Below, piece by piece: positions 1 to 11,546 of a stretch of DNA of 64,000 bases. The translations under genes were made by a program, and so were the position numbers. The notes under the pieces are model-generated. The model had not been told where the DNA came from. It was given only the letters and a program-made list of their open reading frames with translations, and ran no database searches. How positions within the stretch are numbered: the stretch's first letter is position 1; each line of letters begins with the position of its first letter. This DNA is from Bufo bufo (Eukaryota; Chordata; Amphibia; Anura; Bufonidae). The stretch spans positions 516,546,852-516,610,851 of the forward strand of contig NC_053390.1 in assembly GCF_905171765.1 (NCBI RefSeq), given 5' to 3'.

Positions 1-19
1 GTTGTTTTGAGACCCCCAT
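1..19 (-). CDS. Tc1 transposase, first six codons only
   Basis: On the minus strand an ATG at bases 19-17 opens the frame MGVSKQ before the window ends. This is how the transposase of this Tc1 family begins, and the position just inside the 5' leader fits. Nothing can be said about whether the rest of the gene is intact, because the DNA-binding and DDE catalytic regions lie outside the window. Confidence 0.55.
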
Positions 20-408
20 GTTGCTACTCTTCAGAGAAAATTAAAAGAGGAGGGAAACTTACAACTGACCCCCTTAAATACTCTTTCTCATAATTGGATT
101 CACCTGTGTATGTAGGTCAGGGGTCACTGAGTTACCAAGCCAATTTGAGTTCCAATAATTAGTTCTAAAGGTTTTGGAATCAATAAAATGACAACAGTGC
201 CCAAATTTATGCACCTGCCTAATTTTGTTTAAACAATTATAGCACACTTTCTGTAAATCCAATAAACTTCAATTCACTTCTCAAATATCACTGTGTGTGT
301 CTCCTATATGATATATTTAACTGACATTTTTTATCGTAACAACCAACGATTTATACAGGAAAATCATGACGATTAACAAGGTTGCCCAAACTTTCACATC
401 CCACTGTA
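1..408 (-). mobile_element. 5' end of a Tc1-like transposon, cut by the window edge
   Basis: The right boundary is a Tc1-style terminus (GCCCAAACTTTCACATCCCA followed by CTGTA) ending at 408 next to a TA dinucleotide, the usual Tc1 target. Reading leftwards on the minus strand there is about 390 bp of 5' untranslated sequence and then the start of a transposase frame at base 19. The other inverted repeat lies outside the window. The 62-residue frame at 74-262 lies in the untranslated leader and is not the transposase. The family assignment rests on memory of this leader in frog and fish Tc1 elements. Confidence 0.8.
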
Positions 409-1235
409 TATTGTAATATAAATCATGGAGACTAATGGGGTCATGTTAACAGCTCAGTAAGTGAAATACAGGTGACAGAAACCCTTTAAGACAACAATAG
501 GAATAAATAGGCATATGTCTTTTATATGCTGTTTCTTTTTCTGTATGAAGCCAGCCATTAATTAAATATGTTTATGTTTGTACTGCATAAATATTGGAAA
601 TCAAATTTGCACTCACATAAAACATGTATCATACATTCAGTAATGTCTGAGGTTAGTTTTATTCAAACAATATAGGAGAGATGGCCTATTAAGTATTATA
701 AACTATCATGCTGCAAAACTGTCAATCATATTATTTTCATCCTAATGATAAATCAATGCACAATTTGACATGAAAGATATTTCTGCAAGCATTTTAGACT
801 AACCATAGTCTATAGCTTGCTTACACAACCGTAGGGATTATCCATTAAAAGATATTTATGCAAGAAGTAAAATGGAATGAGACCATATTGCACTCGTAAA
901 ACCATTAGGGCAGATTTAATATTAAAACAGTGTCACTTTTTAGGCACAATTTGTGCCAAAAACTGGCATTCATGCTTTGCACCATATTTATCAAGTGTTT
1001 TAGACATTTTTATGTCTTGTCTAACAAAGCGGAGTGGCTTATCAAAGTGAGAGTGACTTTATGTAAAAGGTAATGATTTAATTGATTCTTCATGTTCCAC
1101 AATTTTGGCAAATTTTTGGAGTACAACTAAGCCAATGTGTAGATGGCACAAAGGTACACCAGATTTATCATCCAGTATCAGCCACTGTGATAAATCTGGG
1201 TCAGTGTAAGTTTACACGGTCTTACTTTTAGAAAG
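409..1235. other. Non-coding stretch with one relic transposon end
   Basis: No convincing exon is visible. The end GGTGACAGAAACCC followed by TTTAA at about 471-488 matches the terminal repeat of the TTAA-flanked palindromic MITEs at 16928 and 43444, so it is probably a lone end of such an element. Bases 900-1215 contain the words TTTATCA and GATAAATCTGG in both orientations and may be another decayed MITE. The rest is AT-rich and featureless. Confidence 0.4.
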
Positions 1236-2672
1236 TACTAGCAGAAGGACCCGGCTTCGCATGGGTATATTTAATCTATTTCATTTAATGTTTGTGTGTC
1301 GTTAAAAGATATCGACAGTATCCACCATAACTGTGACATCTACAGTACCCCGCCTCTTTAACAGTGACCTCCACAGCAGGCTGCCCCCTTAACAGTTACA
1401 ACCACAGTGCACTCCCCTTTAACAGTGACCTCCACAGCGGCCGCCCCTTTATTAGTGACCTCCACAGTACCCCATCTCGTTAACAGTGATTTCCACAATA
1501 ACCTGCCCCCTTAAAAGTGAACCCCACAGAGCTCCGTTCCCTTAAAATGTGACCTCCACAACACCTCGCCCCCGTAACAGTGACCTCTACAGCACCCCGT
1601 CCCTTAACACTGACCTCCATAGCAGATCGTCCTCTTAACTGTGACCTCCACTGTTCCCTGCCCCCTTAACAAAGACCTCCACAGCTCCCACCCCTTTAAC
1701 AGTGACCTCCATAGCATAACAGTGCCCTCCATGGCAGCCCGCCCCTTTAACAGTGACCTCCATGGCATCCCGCCCCCTTAAAAGTGACCTTCACATCAGT
1801 CTGCCCCTTTAACAGTGACCTCAACAGCGGCCGCCCCTTTATTAGTGACCTCCACAGTACCCCATCTCCTTAACAGGGATTTCCACAATACCCCATCCCC
1901 TTAACAGTGGCCTCTACAGCAATCTGCCCCTAAACACTGACCTCCATAGCAGACCGTCCCCTTAACTGTGACCTCCACAGCAGCCTTCCCCTAGGGTGGC
2001 CAGAGGTCCAGTTTTAGGCCGGACAGTCCGGCGCAGGGCCTGGACGGACACAGGGATGTCCTTTTGAACAGCTCACTCTCAGACAGCAGCACTGTCCTGT
2101 CTGAGCATGAGCTGCAGGGAGAAAGTCACCCTCCCTCCCACCCCTGCATCTGACAGAAGTTGATTTTTACCTTCATTTTATCAATCCCTGACGGCTGCGG
2201 AGTGGGAGGGAGCGTGGCATAACAGGGTCGGAGCTTAACGGGACCTGGGGGCGGGGTTTACAGTCCGTCTTTTGAGGGTGGCCTGAATGGCCACCCTACC
2301 TGCCCCTTAACTGTGACCTTCACAGCTCTCCGCTCCCTTAACAGTGTCATCCACAGCGCCCTGCCCCTTTAAAGCTGACCTACGGCAGTGAAGAAAAATG
2401 GCTGGGTTGTTACGGAAACCTGGTGTAAAACTGTGTGTATGTGGAGACTAAGAGCCTGCAAGCTTCTATTGGCTGATAAGGGTCATGTGACCAGTCTTCT
2501 ATTGGCTAATGCATTTTTGGGGAATATTTCAGGAATGATACGTGCTAGAGAGCCCAGACTAAAACCTTCCTGGAAACGTGATATATCTGTGTGCCAAATT
2601 TCGTGATTGTAAATGCGATGGTGCGGATTCCTTTAGCGGACATACACACATACACTCCACTTTATATATTAG
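1236..2672 (+). repeat. Interspersed repeat A, copy 1, with an internal minisatellite
   Basis: It begins with CTAGCAGAAGGACCCGGCTT and ends with CTTTATATATTAGA. A second copy starts immediately at 2673 with the same head and ends with the same tail near 10685. The body is a degenerate tandem array of about 31-33 bp (core CCTTAACAGTGACCTCCACA) from 1330 to 2370, followed by a conserved 3' part at 2385-2672. No reverse transcriptase or transposase frame is visible. The 3' motif (CCAAATTTCGTGATTGTAAA, then repeated ACACA, then TTTATATATTAG) resembles non-LTR-type tails, but I cannot assign a class. Confidence 0.7.
1992..2298. mobile_element. hAT-like MITE inside repeat A
   Basis: The element runs from TAGGGTGGCCA to GGCCACCCTA, a short terminal inverted repeat typical of hAT elements. 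It is flanked by near-identical 8-bp sequences (CCTTCCCC and CCTGCCCC), the hAT target-site length. It interrupts the 33-bp minisatellite of repeat A. The 307-bp body has no coding sequence, so it is non-autonomous. Confidence 0.7.
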
Positions 2673-2990
2673 ACTAGCAGAAGGACCCGGCTTCGCACGG
2701 ATATATTAAGTCTATTTAATTTAATGTTTGTGTGTGTTGTTAAAAGATATCGACAGTATCCCCATACAGCACCCCGCCCATTAACAATGACCTCCAGATA
2801 CTCCCACCCCTTAACGTTGACCCTCCCCCTTAAAATTGGACCTCCACAGCACCCCACTCCCTTGACAGTGACCTCCACAGGGGCCCGCCCCCTTAAGTGA
2901 CCTTTACAGCACCCACCCCTTAACACTTACCATAGGTTACAGTCCCCTTAACTGTGACCTCCATCATTCCCGGCCCCAGCACCCATGACA

Positions 2991-3529
2991 AGCCATATAT
3001 TGAGCCCCCCACAATCTGTGGACACGCCCCTTTTTACAGATAATGTAGTAGATATCACTTGCAGTCCTATGTAACACTACAGATAACACAGTGATAACTC
3101 TCTGAGTCCAGATAATGCAGTAGATGGGTGAGGCCCCTAGAATTCACAACACGCACAGTGTGAACTGAAGTCTGGGGCCAGGATGCGGCAGGGTGGGCCA
3201 TATTCTCAATCCACCCCCCAACCCTACTGTGAAACAGATATGTGGATGTATATTACATACATTGCTACAAAATATACAGTAGAATACAGCACCACATACC
3301 TCATCCATCAAGTGACATCTGTGATGTAAACTTTCCTCAACGTCTTCATTCGTAGATAAGACCACCATAATACCTTCTTTCAGCCGCGTCTCTACAGAGT
3401 TTCAGAGAAAACATTTTTCGATTCCTCGCTTTACTATCAACCTCCCCTCCTGGTGCCTCAACACTGTCATCCTGCTGCCCCCCATTCCCCCCCAAATACT
3501 GTGGTAGAACCAGACAGTTAGGAGGACCA
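2991..3529. other. Non-coding stretch, no gene seen
   Basis: The sequence includes short near-repeats of CAGATAATGCAGTAGAT around 3040-3130, then unique-looking sequence, then the first unit of the array that follows. The 74-residue frame at 3144-3368 has no recognisable domain and no splice context, so it is treated as chance. Confidence 0.5.
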
Positions 3530-3872
3530 GAGTTGAGGCATACTAATATATACTAATAATACAGAGGGGACATTATTTATACTAATAATACAGAGGGGGC
3601 TATTATATATTATAATAATACAGAGGGGGCTATTATATATTATAATAATACAGAGGGGGGCATTAGATATACTAATAATACAGAGGGGGCCAGTGTCATC
3701 CTGCTGCCCCCCCATCCCCCCCCCCCCCCCAAATACTGTGGTAGAACCAGACAGTTAGGAGGACCATAGTTGAGGCATACTAATATATTCTAATAATACA
3801 GTGGGTCCATTATATATTATAATAATACAGTGGGGGCATTATTTATACTAATAATACAGAGGGGGCTATTAT
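3530..3872. repeat. Minisatellite, about 30-bp unit, left block
   Basis: The unit is approximately TACTAATAATACAGAGGGGG followed by CATTATATAT, repeated with small changes (CATT, CTATT, CCATT). A larger duplication is visible: the segment starting CATCCTGCTGCCCCCC occurs at about 3468 and again at about 3696, so part of the array and its flank were copied together. The array continues at 5446 beyond the Tc1 insertion. Confidence 0.85.
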
Positions 3873-3873
3873 A

Positions 3874-5443
3874 CACTGCTCAAAAAATAAAGGGAACACA
3901 AAAATAACACATCCTAGATCTGAATTAATTAAATATTCTTCTGAAATACTTTGTTCTTTACATAGTTGAATGTGCTGACAACAAGATCACACAAAAATAA
4001 AAAAATGGAAATCAAATTTTTCAACCCATGGAGGTCTGGATTTGGAGTCACACTCAAAATTAAAGTGGAAAAACACACTACAGGCTGATCCAACTTTGAT
4101 GTAATGTCTTTAAAACAAGTCAAAATGAGGCTCAGTAGTGTGTGTGGCCTCCACGTGCCTGTATGACCTCCCTACAACGCCTGTGCATGCTCCTGATGAG
4201 GTGGCGGACGGTCTCCTGAGGGATCTCCTCCCAGACCTGGACTAAAGCATCTGCCAACTCCTGGACAGTCTGTGGTGCAACGTGACGTTGGTGGATAGAG
4301 CGAGACATGATGTCCCAGATGTGCTCAATTGGATTCAGGTCTGGGGAACGGGCGGGCCAGTCCATAGCATCAATGCCTTCGTCTAGCAGGAACTGCTGAC
4401 ACACTCCAGCCACATGAAGTCTAGCATTGTCTTGCATTAGGAGGAACCCAGGGCCAACAGCACCAGCATATGGTCTCACAAGGGGTCTGAGGATCTCATC
4501 TCGGTACCTAATGCCAGGCAGGCTACCTCTGGCGAGTACATGGAGGGCTGTGCGGACCTCCGAAGAAATGCCACCCCTCACCATTACTTACCAATGCCAA
4601 ACCGGTCATGCTGGAGGATGTTGCAGGCAGCAGAACGTTCTCCACAGCATCTCAAGACTCTGTCACGTCTGTCACATGTGCTCAGTGTGAACCTGCTTTC
4701 ATCTGTGAAGAGCACAGGGCGCCAGTGGCGAATTTGCCAATATTGGTGTTCTCTGGAAAATGCCAAGCGTCCTGCATGGTGTTGGGCTGTAAGCACAACC
4801 CCCACCTGTGGATTTCGGGCCCTCATATCACCCTCATGGAGTCTGTTTCTGACCGTTTGAGAAAACATATGCACATTTGTGGCCTGCTGGAGGTCATTTT
4901 GCAGGGCTCTGGCAGTGCTCCTCCTGTTCCTCCTTGCACAAAGGCGGAGGTAGCGGTCCTGCTGCTGGGTTGTTGCCCTCCTACGGCCTCCTCCACATCT
5001 CCTGATGTACTGGCCTGTCTCCTGGTAGCGCCTCCATGCTCTGGACACTACGCTGACAGACACAGCAAACCTTCTTGCCACAGCTCGCATTGATGTGCCA
5101 TCCTGGATAAGCTGCACTACCTGAGCCACTTGTGTGGGTTGTAGACTCTACCACTAGAGTGAAAGCACCGCCAGCATTCAAAAGTGACCAAAACATCAGC
5201 CAGGAAGCATAGGAACTGAGAAGCGGTCTGTGGTCACCACCTGCAGAACCACTCCTTTATTGGGGGTGTCTTGCTAATTGCCTATAATTTCCACCTGTTG
5301 TCTATCCCATTTGCACAACAGCATGTGAAATTGATTGTCACTCAGTGTTGCTTCCTAAGTGGACAGTTTGATTTCACAGAAGTGTGATTGACTTGGAGTT
5401 ACATTGTGTTGTTTAAGTGTTCCCTTTATTTTTTTGAGCAGTG
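3874..5443 (-). mobile_element. Full-length but dead Tc1-like transposon
   Basis: Terminal inverted repeats begin CACTGCTCAAAAAATAAAGG at 3874 and end with CCTTTATTTTTTTGAGCAGT(G) at 5443. TA duplications lie at 3872-3873 and 5444-5445. The 1570-bp length is normal for Tc1. It sits inside the 30-bp minisatellite, which resumes on the other side. The single gene on the minus strand is broken (next entry). Confidence 0.93.
4132..5129 (-). pseudogene. Tc1 transposase, DD34E, frameshifted
   Basis: Two overlapping minus-strand frames give one transposase. 5129-4584 carries the paired-like helix-turn-helix region ([14 protein letters not shown]) and the first catalytic Asp (FTDESRF). 4584-4132 carries the second Asp (LMQDNARLH) and the Glu (SPDLNPIEHIWD) exactly 34 residues later, then the usual C-terminus. 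The shift lies near 4586-4592 and fits loss of one base just before the conserved GGIS motif. The upstream frame opens with GTG, not ATG; the family start codon appears to have been lost in a small deletion near 5145. The W of the usual MVWGG motif is R here. All three catalytic residues survive, so inactivation seems recent, but no complete protein can be made. Confidence 0.92.
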
Positions 5444-5445
5444 TA

Positions 5446-5640
5446 TATTATAACAATACAGAGGGGCCATTATATATACTAATAATACAGAGGGGGCCAT
5501 TATATATACTAATAATACAGAGGGGGCCATTATATATACTAATAATACAGATGGGGCATTATATATTATAATAATACACAGAGGGGGCATTATATATTAT
5601 AATAATACACAGGGGGTAATTATACATACAGGCGGCCATT
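5446..5640. repeat. Minisatellite, about 30-bp unit, right block
   Basis: This is the continuation of the array at 3530-3872 after the Tc1 insertion. Units read ACTAATAATACAGAGGGGGC followed by CATTATATAT. The repeat ends where a different 34-bp array begins at about 5655. Confidence 0.85.
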
Positions 5641-5654
5641 AAATATCCTAATCA

Positions 5655-5932
5655 GTGAGGAGGAGGCATAGAGGAGGAAAAATCCACCGTGTGGAGGGGG
5701 CACAGAGGAGACAAAACCCACAGTGTGGAGGGGCACAGAGGAGGCAACACCACTGTGTGGAGGGGGCATAGAGGAGACAAAACCCACAGTGTGGAGGGGG
5801 CACAGAGGAGGCAAAACCACAGTGTGGGGATCACAGAGGAGAAAAAACCCACAGTGTGGAGGGCGCACAGAGAAAGCAAAACAACCGTGTGGAGGTGGCA
5901 CAGAGGAGGCAAAACCACCTCATGGAGTTAAA
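5655..5932. repeat. Minisatellite, about 34-bp unit
   Basis: About eight units built on GAGGAGGCAAAACCACAGTG then TGGAGGGGGCACA. Four reading frames across it, on both strands, are periodic and repeat the same words (for example HTVGF), which shows they arise from the repeat and are not genes. Confidence 0.88.
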
Positions 5933-6339
5933 ATACCTTGTTAGATGATGTACTGAGCAATGTAACTGTGGGTGACTTTATAAAATCTTCTAGCAGCTCT
6001 CACACCCCTCAAATACTTCACTACAAACTACAGAAAAATAAAGGCCCAGACCCCTCACCAGAAATCACTGACCACAGCATAAGTGCCTGCACTCTCCCTG
6101 CTCTGGATGCTGCTCTGCTTTTCCTTACAGCACTTTTCCTGCATCTGGCACAGTCTGTAAGGGGTGGGAGGAAGCAGTCACATGATCTCATGACGTCATG
6201 CCTTCAAAGAAGCCAATGCATTCTAGGAGTTACCTAGGCTTCAGGCCTGACTTGAAGCCTATGAAGCATAACGGAGGGGACGAGAGCATGAAATTCCTGC
6301 TGCCTTGCACCCCTTAAATTTGGCTCCTGAAGCAATGTC
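5933..6339. other. Non-coding spacer between two tandem arrays
   Basis: Unique-looking sequence, moderately GC-rich. The 99-residue plus-strand frame at 5938-6237 has no recognised domain. No splice context or repeat boundary could be placed with confidence. Confidence 0.4.
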
Positions 6340-7181
6340 CCCCGGCCCCCTTAACAGAGACCTCCACAGCGACTGCCCCTTTAACAGTGACTGCCACAGT
6401 ACCCCGCTCCCTTAACAGCGACCTCCACTGTACCCTGATCCCTTAACAGTGACCTCACAGTACCCCACTGCCCCTTTAATAGTGGCCTCCACATTCCCCT
6501 CTTCCCTTAACAGTGACCTCCACAGTGCCTGCCCCTTTAACAGTGACCTTCACAGCGGCCTGGCCCCCTTAACAGTAACCTCCACAGCGCCTGCCCTTTT
6601 AATAGTAACCTCCACAGTCCCTTGCCCCCTTAATAGTAACCTCCACAGCACCCACCCCCTTAACAATAACCTCCACAGCGCCCGCCCCTTTAACAGTGAC
6701 CTTCACAGCGGCCTGGCCCCCTTAACAGTAACCTCCACAGCGCCTGCCCTTTTAAAAGTAACCTCCACAGTCCCTTGCCCCCTTAATAGTAACCTCCACA
6801 GCACCCACCCCCTTAACAATAACCTCCACAGCGCCCGCCCCTTTAACAGTGACCTCCACAGCGGCCGGCCTTTTATTTGTGACCTCCACAGTACCCCGTT
6901 TTGTTAGCAGTGATTTCCACAATAACCCGCGTCCTTAACAGTGACCTCCATAGAGCTCCGTTCCCTTAAAATATGACCTCCACAACACCCCACCCCCTTA
7001 ACAGTGACCTCTACAGAACCCTGAACTTAACATTGACCTCTATAGTGGACCATCTCCTTAACTGTGACCTCCACCATTCCCTGCCCCCTTAACGGAGACC
7101 TCCACAGCAGCCCGCCCCTTTAACAGTGACCTCCACAGCACCCCGCCCCTTTACCAGTGACCTCCACAGTACCCCATGTCC
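6340..7181. repeat. Minisatellite of repeat A, CCTTTAACAGTGACCTCCACAG array
   Basis: The degenerate unit is 31-33 bp with core TTAACAGTGACCTCCACAGC. A higher-order duplication of about 180 bp is visible: the run covering 6505-6690 is repeated almost exactly at 6685-6870. The 152-residue frame at 6449-6907 is a translation of this array (recurrent NSDLHS and VTSTVP) and is not a gene. Confidence 0.88.
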
Positions 7182-7185
7182 TTAA

Positions 7186-10136
7186 CCCCTTAAGGACTCA
7201 GCCCTATTTCACCTTAAGGACTTGGCCATTTTTTGCAAATCTGACCAGAGTCACTTTAAGTGCTGATAAGTTTAAAACGCTTTGACTTATCCAGGCCATT
7301 CTGATAGTTTTTTCGTAACATATTGTACTTCATGACACTGGTAAAATGAAGTAAAAAAAAATCATTTTTATTTATAAAAAAATACCAAATTTACCCAAAA
7401 TTTGTAAAAAATTGCAAATTTCCAAGTTTCAATTTCTCTACTTTTATAATACATAGTAATACCTCCAAAAATAGTTATTACTTTACATTCCCCATATGTC
7501 TACTTCATGTTTGGATCAATTTGGGAATGATATTTTATTTTTGGGGGATTTTAGAAGGCTTAGAAGTTTAGAAGAAAATTTTCAAAGACCCACTTTTTAT
7601 GGACCAGTTCAGGTCTGAAGTCACTTTGTGAGGCTTACATAATAGAAATCACCCAAAAATGACCCCATTCTAGAAACTACACCCCTCAAGGTATTCAAAA
7701 CTGATTTTACAAACTTTGATAACACTTTAGGTGTTGCACAAGAGTTATTGGCAAATGGAGATGAAATTTGAGAATTTCAATTTTTTGGCAAATTTTCCAT
7801 TTTAATCCATTTTTGGACTGTTTTTTTGACACCATGTCCCATTTGAAGCCCCCCTGATGCACCCCTAGAGTAGAAACTCCATAAAAGTGACCCCATCTAA
7901 GAAACTACACCCCTCAAGGTATTCAAAACTGATTTTACAAACTTTGTTAACCCTTTAGGTGTTGCACAAGATTTAATGGAAAATAGAGATACAATTTCAA
8001 AATTTTACTTTTTTGGCAGATTTTCCATTTTAATATTTTTTTTCCAGTTACAAAGCAAGGGCTAACAGCCAAACAAAACTCATTATTTATGGTCCTGATT
8101 CTGTATTTTACAGAAACACCCCATATGTTGTCGTAAACTGCTGTACGGGCACAAAGCAGGGCGCAGAAGGAAAGGAATGCCATACGGTTTTTGGAAGGCA
8201 GATTTTGCTAGACAGTTTTTTTGGACACCATGTCCCATTTGAAGCCCCCCTGATGCACCCCTAGAGTAGAAACTCCAAAAAAGTGACCCCATTTTAAAAA
8301 CTACGGGATAGGGTGGAAGTTTTGTTGGTACTAGTTTAGGGTACATATGATTTTTGGTTGCTGTATATTACACTTTTTGTGAGGCAAGGTAACAAGAAAT
8401 AGCTTTTTTGGCACATTTTTTTTTGGGTTATTTACAACATTCATCTGAGAAGTTAGATCATGTGGTATTTTTATAGAGCAGGTTGTCACGGACGCGGTGA
8501 TACCTAATATGTATACAATTTTTTTTATTTATGTAAGTTTTACACAATGATTTCATTTTTGAAACCAAAAAAATCATGTTTTAGTGTCTCCATAGTCTGA
8601 GAGCCATAGTTTTTTCAGTTTTTGGGCGATTATCTTAAGTAGGGTCTCTTTTTTTTGTGGGATGAGATAACGGTTTGATTTGCACTATTTTGGGGTGCAT
8701 ATGACTTTTTGATCGCTTGCTATTACACTTTTTGTGACGTAAGATGACAAAAAATGGCTTTTTTTACACCGTTTTTTTTTTTTTTTTTTTACGGTGTTCA
8801 CCTGAGGGGTTAGGTCATGTGAAATTTTTATAGAGCTGGTCGATACGGACGTGGAGATACCTAATGTGTATACTTTTTTTTATTTATGTAAGTTTTACAC
8901 AATGATTTCATTTTTGAAACAAAAAAAAATCATGTTTTAGTGTTTCCATAGTCTAAGAGCCATAGTTTTTTCAGTTTTTGGGCGATTATCTTGGGTAGGG
9001 TATGATTTTTGCGGGATGAGATGACGGTTTGATTAGTACTATTTTGGCGTACATGCGACTTTTTTGATCACTTTTATTACCTTTTTTGGGAAGTAAGGTG
9101 GGCAAAATTTCAATTTCCTCATAGTTTTTATTTTTTTATTTTTATGGCGTTCACCGTGCGGGGAAAATAACATGACCATTTTATAGATCAGGTCGTTACG
9201 GACACGGCGATACCTAATATGTGTAGTGTATTTTATTTTTAAAATTTTTATTCAGTGATAAATGTTTGTTTTTTTTATCTTAACTTTTTTCACCTTTTTT
9301 TTTACTTTTTTTTTACCCAGACCCACTTGGTTCTTGAAGATCCAGTGGGTCTGATGTCAGTATAATACAGTACAGTACACTATATAGGGTATTGTACTGT
9401 ATTTTACTTACACTTTGTCTGAACAGATCTATGCCTTTAGCACAGATCTGTTCAGCACCATGGACAGCAGGTTGCCTGAGAAGGCGTCCTGTTGCCATGG
9501 GAACCTTCCCCGTCTGCTCAGTTGTGGCCACAACTGCGCAGATGGGGAAGGGTAAGGAGGGGGGCTCCCTCCCTCTGTCACCCCATCCTGTCGGGGGGAT
9601 GCAAAGGCACAGCAGCCCCCCGATGGGAGAGGGAGCCCCATCTTACTGTTAACTTTTTCCATACAGCGGTCCGTACGGATCGCGGTATGGAAAGGGTTAA
9701 ACGGCTGACATCGCATCACAGATGTCAGCCGTTTATACCAGAGTGTCACCAATGTGCTGACACTCTGGTATACCCACTGAACACCAACGATTATTCAAGA
9801 GGAGGCGGGTGGGGGATCGCGATCCCGCCTGCCGCACCGCCCGCCTCCCGCAACACCCCCCCTGCACCTCCCGCCGCCATAAAATCCTTCAGTGGTGCAG
9901 GGGGGGTGAAAAAAACTTTATATGGGGCATTTTAAAGTTTGATCCCCGCGGTCCCTGACCTGTCAGGGACCGCGGGGATCAGAATCGGCAGAAAGTGCAG
10001 CAAACCGCAGGTCTGTGACAGGATCCCGGCTGAATGATTTCAGCCGACATCCTGTTCGGATTAACACCCGCAGCGCCATGGGTCCTTAAGGACTCGGGAA
10101 ACATGCCGTACCGGTACGTCATGCGTCCCTAAGGGG
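7186..10136. mobile_element. Long TTAA-flanked non-autonomous DNA transposon, 2951 bp
   Basis: It starts CCCCTTAAGGACTCAGCCCT and ends CATGCGTCCCTAAGGGG, with TTAA at both 7182-7185 and 10137-10140, splitting the 33-bp minisatellite. A TTAA target points to piggyBac or Kolobok. No transposase frame is present. The interior is modular: a block around CACCCCTCAAGGTATTCAAA occurs twice (7680, 7910), and a block of about 360 bp containing TACGGACG(C/T)GGxGATACCTAA occurs three times (8485, 8845, 9195). Near the right end are strong palindromes. The same element family recurs at 32670, 39737 and 44403. Confidence 0.85.
9941..9980. repeat. Perfect 40-bp palindrome in the TTAA element
   Basis: Two 19-bp arms (GATCCCCGCGGTCCCTGAC and its reverse complement) surround CT. 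It lies about 160 bp from the right terminus. A weaker inverted pair, ACGGCTGACATC and GATGTCAGCCGT, lies at 9701-9733. Such subterminal hairpins are common in non-autonomous DNA elements. Confidence 0.9.
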
Positions 10137-10690
10137 TTAACAGTGATTTCCACAACACACCGACCCCCTTAACAGTGGCCTCTGCCACACCCTGCCCCTT
10201 AACACTAACCTCCATAACGGACCATCCCCTTAACTGTGACCTCCACAGCAGCCTGCCCCCTTAATTTTGACCTCCACAGCACTCCGCTCCCTTAACAGTG
10301 TCATCCACAGTGCCCTGCTTCTTTAAAGCTGTAAAAAAAAAATGGCTGGGTTGTTATGGAAACCTGGTGTAAAACTGTGTGTATGTGGAGACTAAGGGCC
10401 TGCGAGCTTCTATTGGCTGATAAGGGACATGTGACCGTGTGTATGGCAGTTGGGATATGAGGAGAAAGACCTGCAGGCTTCTATTGTCTAATGTAGGTCA
10501 GGTGATGGGGCCATATTTGCATTTTTTTTTTAATATCTCAGGAACGGTACGAGCTAGAAAGCTGATACCCGGTCTAAAACCTTCCCGGACACCTGATGTA
10601 CCTGTGTGCCAAATTTCGTGATTGTAAATGCAACAGTGCGGATTTCTTTAACGGACATACACACATTCAGCTTTATATATTAGATTAGCA

Positions 10691-11161
10691 ATCTGCTTCC
10701 CTGCTGTCCCCTATATTAGTCGCAAAAATTCCACAAATTAATAAAGGTCCATGTGCATGAATAATTTTTCTATTTTATTAACACCGGTATTTGTATTCCT
10801 TTATAGTGCAAAGTTTGACAGTTTTAGTAAATCTGCCCTATTGTTCTCTATGGCTGCACATTTGATGTCCAGATTATTAGAATTGGAATAGAGGGTTCAT
10901 TCATGAATATCAGGCAAATTGGGAATATGTTGGTGCTTTGGGAAATGTGTTGTAAAAAGTATGAAGCCAGAGCAATAAATCAGATTCTCAAAATACTAGT
11001 AGATTGCCAAATTATTCTATACCAGATGGTACTATATTTCAAGATGAATAGAGCACTGCCAGATAAAGACATAACACAAAGAAACTAGAATTACATATCT
11101 GCTGTCCTTTGAATGGTGCAGAGATTCCAGAGAGGGAGGTCACATAGATATAAAATATTGA
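10691..11161. other. Non-coding unique stretch
   Basis: AT-rich sequence without a recognisable repeat end, RNA gene or exon. The short plus-strand frame at 10903-11088 (61 residues) has no recognised motif. Confidence 0.4.
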
Positions 11162-11165
11162 TTAA

Positions 11166-11484
11166 AGGGGTTTTCTGGGATATTTTTTATTGATGACCTA
11201 CCCTCAGTCCCTCACTTCAATGGGATGACTCACTTCTATACACTGGTATAAGAGCAAGATGTCCCATTGAAATCAATAGGACGTCTTCTTATAATTACAC
11301 TTCTCACCGCTGCAAAGTTGATGGCGAGCAGGTAAACAATGATGTGAAAGCTGCGCTGACATGGCATGCAGCCTTCTCTTCAACCAGCTGATTGGCGGGA
11401 TGAGGGATGCCGAACCCGCGCGATCTGATATTGAGGACCTATCCTGAGCATAGGTCATCAATAAAAATATCTTGGAAAACTCTT
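11166..11484. mobile_element. TTAA-flanked MITE, 319 bp
   Basis: TTAA lies at 11162-11165 and 11485-11488. The terminal inverted repeat is about 44 bp: AGGGGTTTTCTGGGATATTT then TTATTGATGACCTA on the left, and the imperfect reverse complement (TAGGTCATCAATAAAAATAT then CTTGGAAAAC) on the right. A shorter relative is at 47905-48028. No coding sequence. Confidence 0.8.
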
Positions 11485-11546
11485 TTAATAGTCACTTACA
11501 CATTGACCATTTAGGAGGCTGTGTAGCCTATCGGAGAGAACTGCAC

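Larger units (their letters stand above)
2673..10685 (+). repeat. Interspersed repeat A, copy 2, split by nested insertions and arrays
   Basis: The head (CTAGCAGAAGGACCCGGCTT) abuts the tail of copy 1, so the two copies are head to tail. Minisatellite of the same family is present at 2760-2990, 6340-7181 and 10141-10320. The conserved 3' part runs from 10330 to 10685 and ends CTTTATATATTAGA. The pieces between are other tandem arrays, a Tc1 and a TTAA-flanked element. Treating this as one disrupted element, rather than two fragments, is inference from the order and orientation of the parts. Confidence 0.6.

Noticed and set aside
1236..2672. A LINE with a reverse transcriptase
   Set aside because: The tail looks LINE-like, but no RT or endonuclease frame, even decayed, could be found; the body is a minisatellite.
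4427..5093. Plus-strand frames of 87-161 residues opposite the Tc1 gene
   Set aside because: Antisense shadows of the transposase gene, whose minus-strand protein has the DDE motifs.
5620..5944. Four overlapping frames on both strands
   Set aside because: All are periodic with the 34-bp array and mirror each other; no domain.
6449..6907. 152-residue open frame on the plus strand
   Set aside because: Translation of the 33-bp minisatellite; the peptide repeats NSDLHS-type words and the frame starts and stops within the array.
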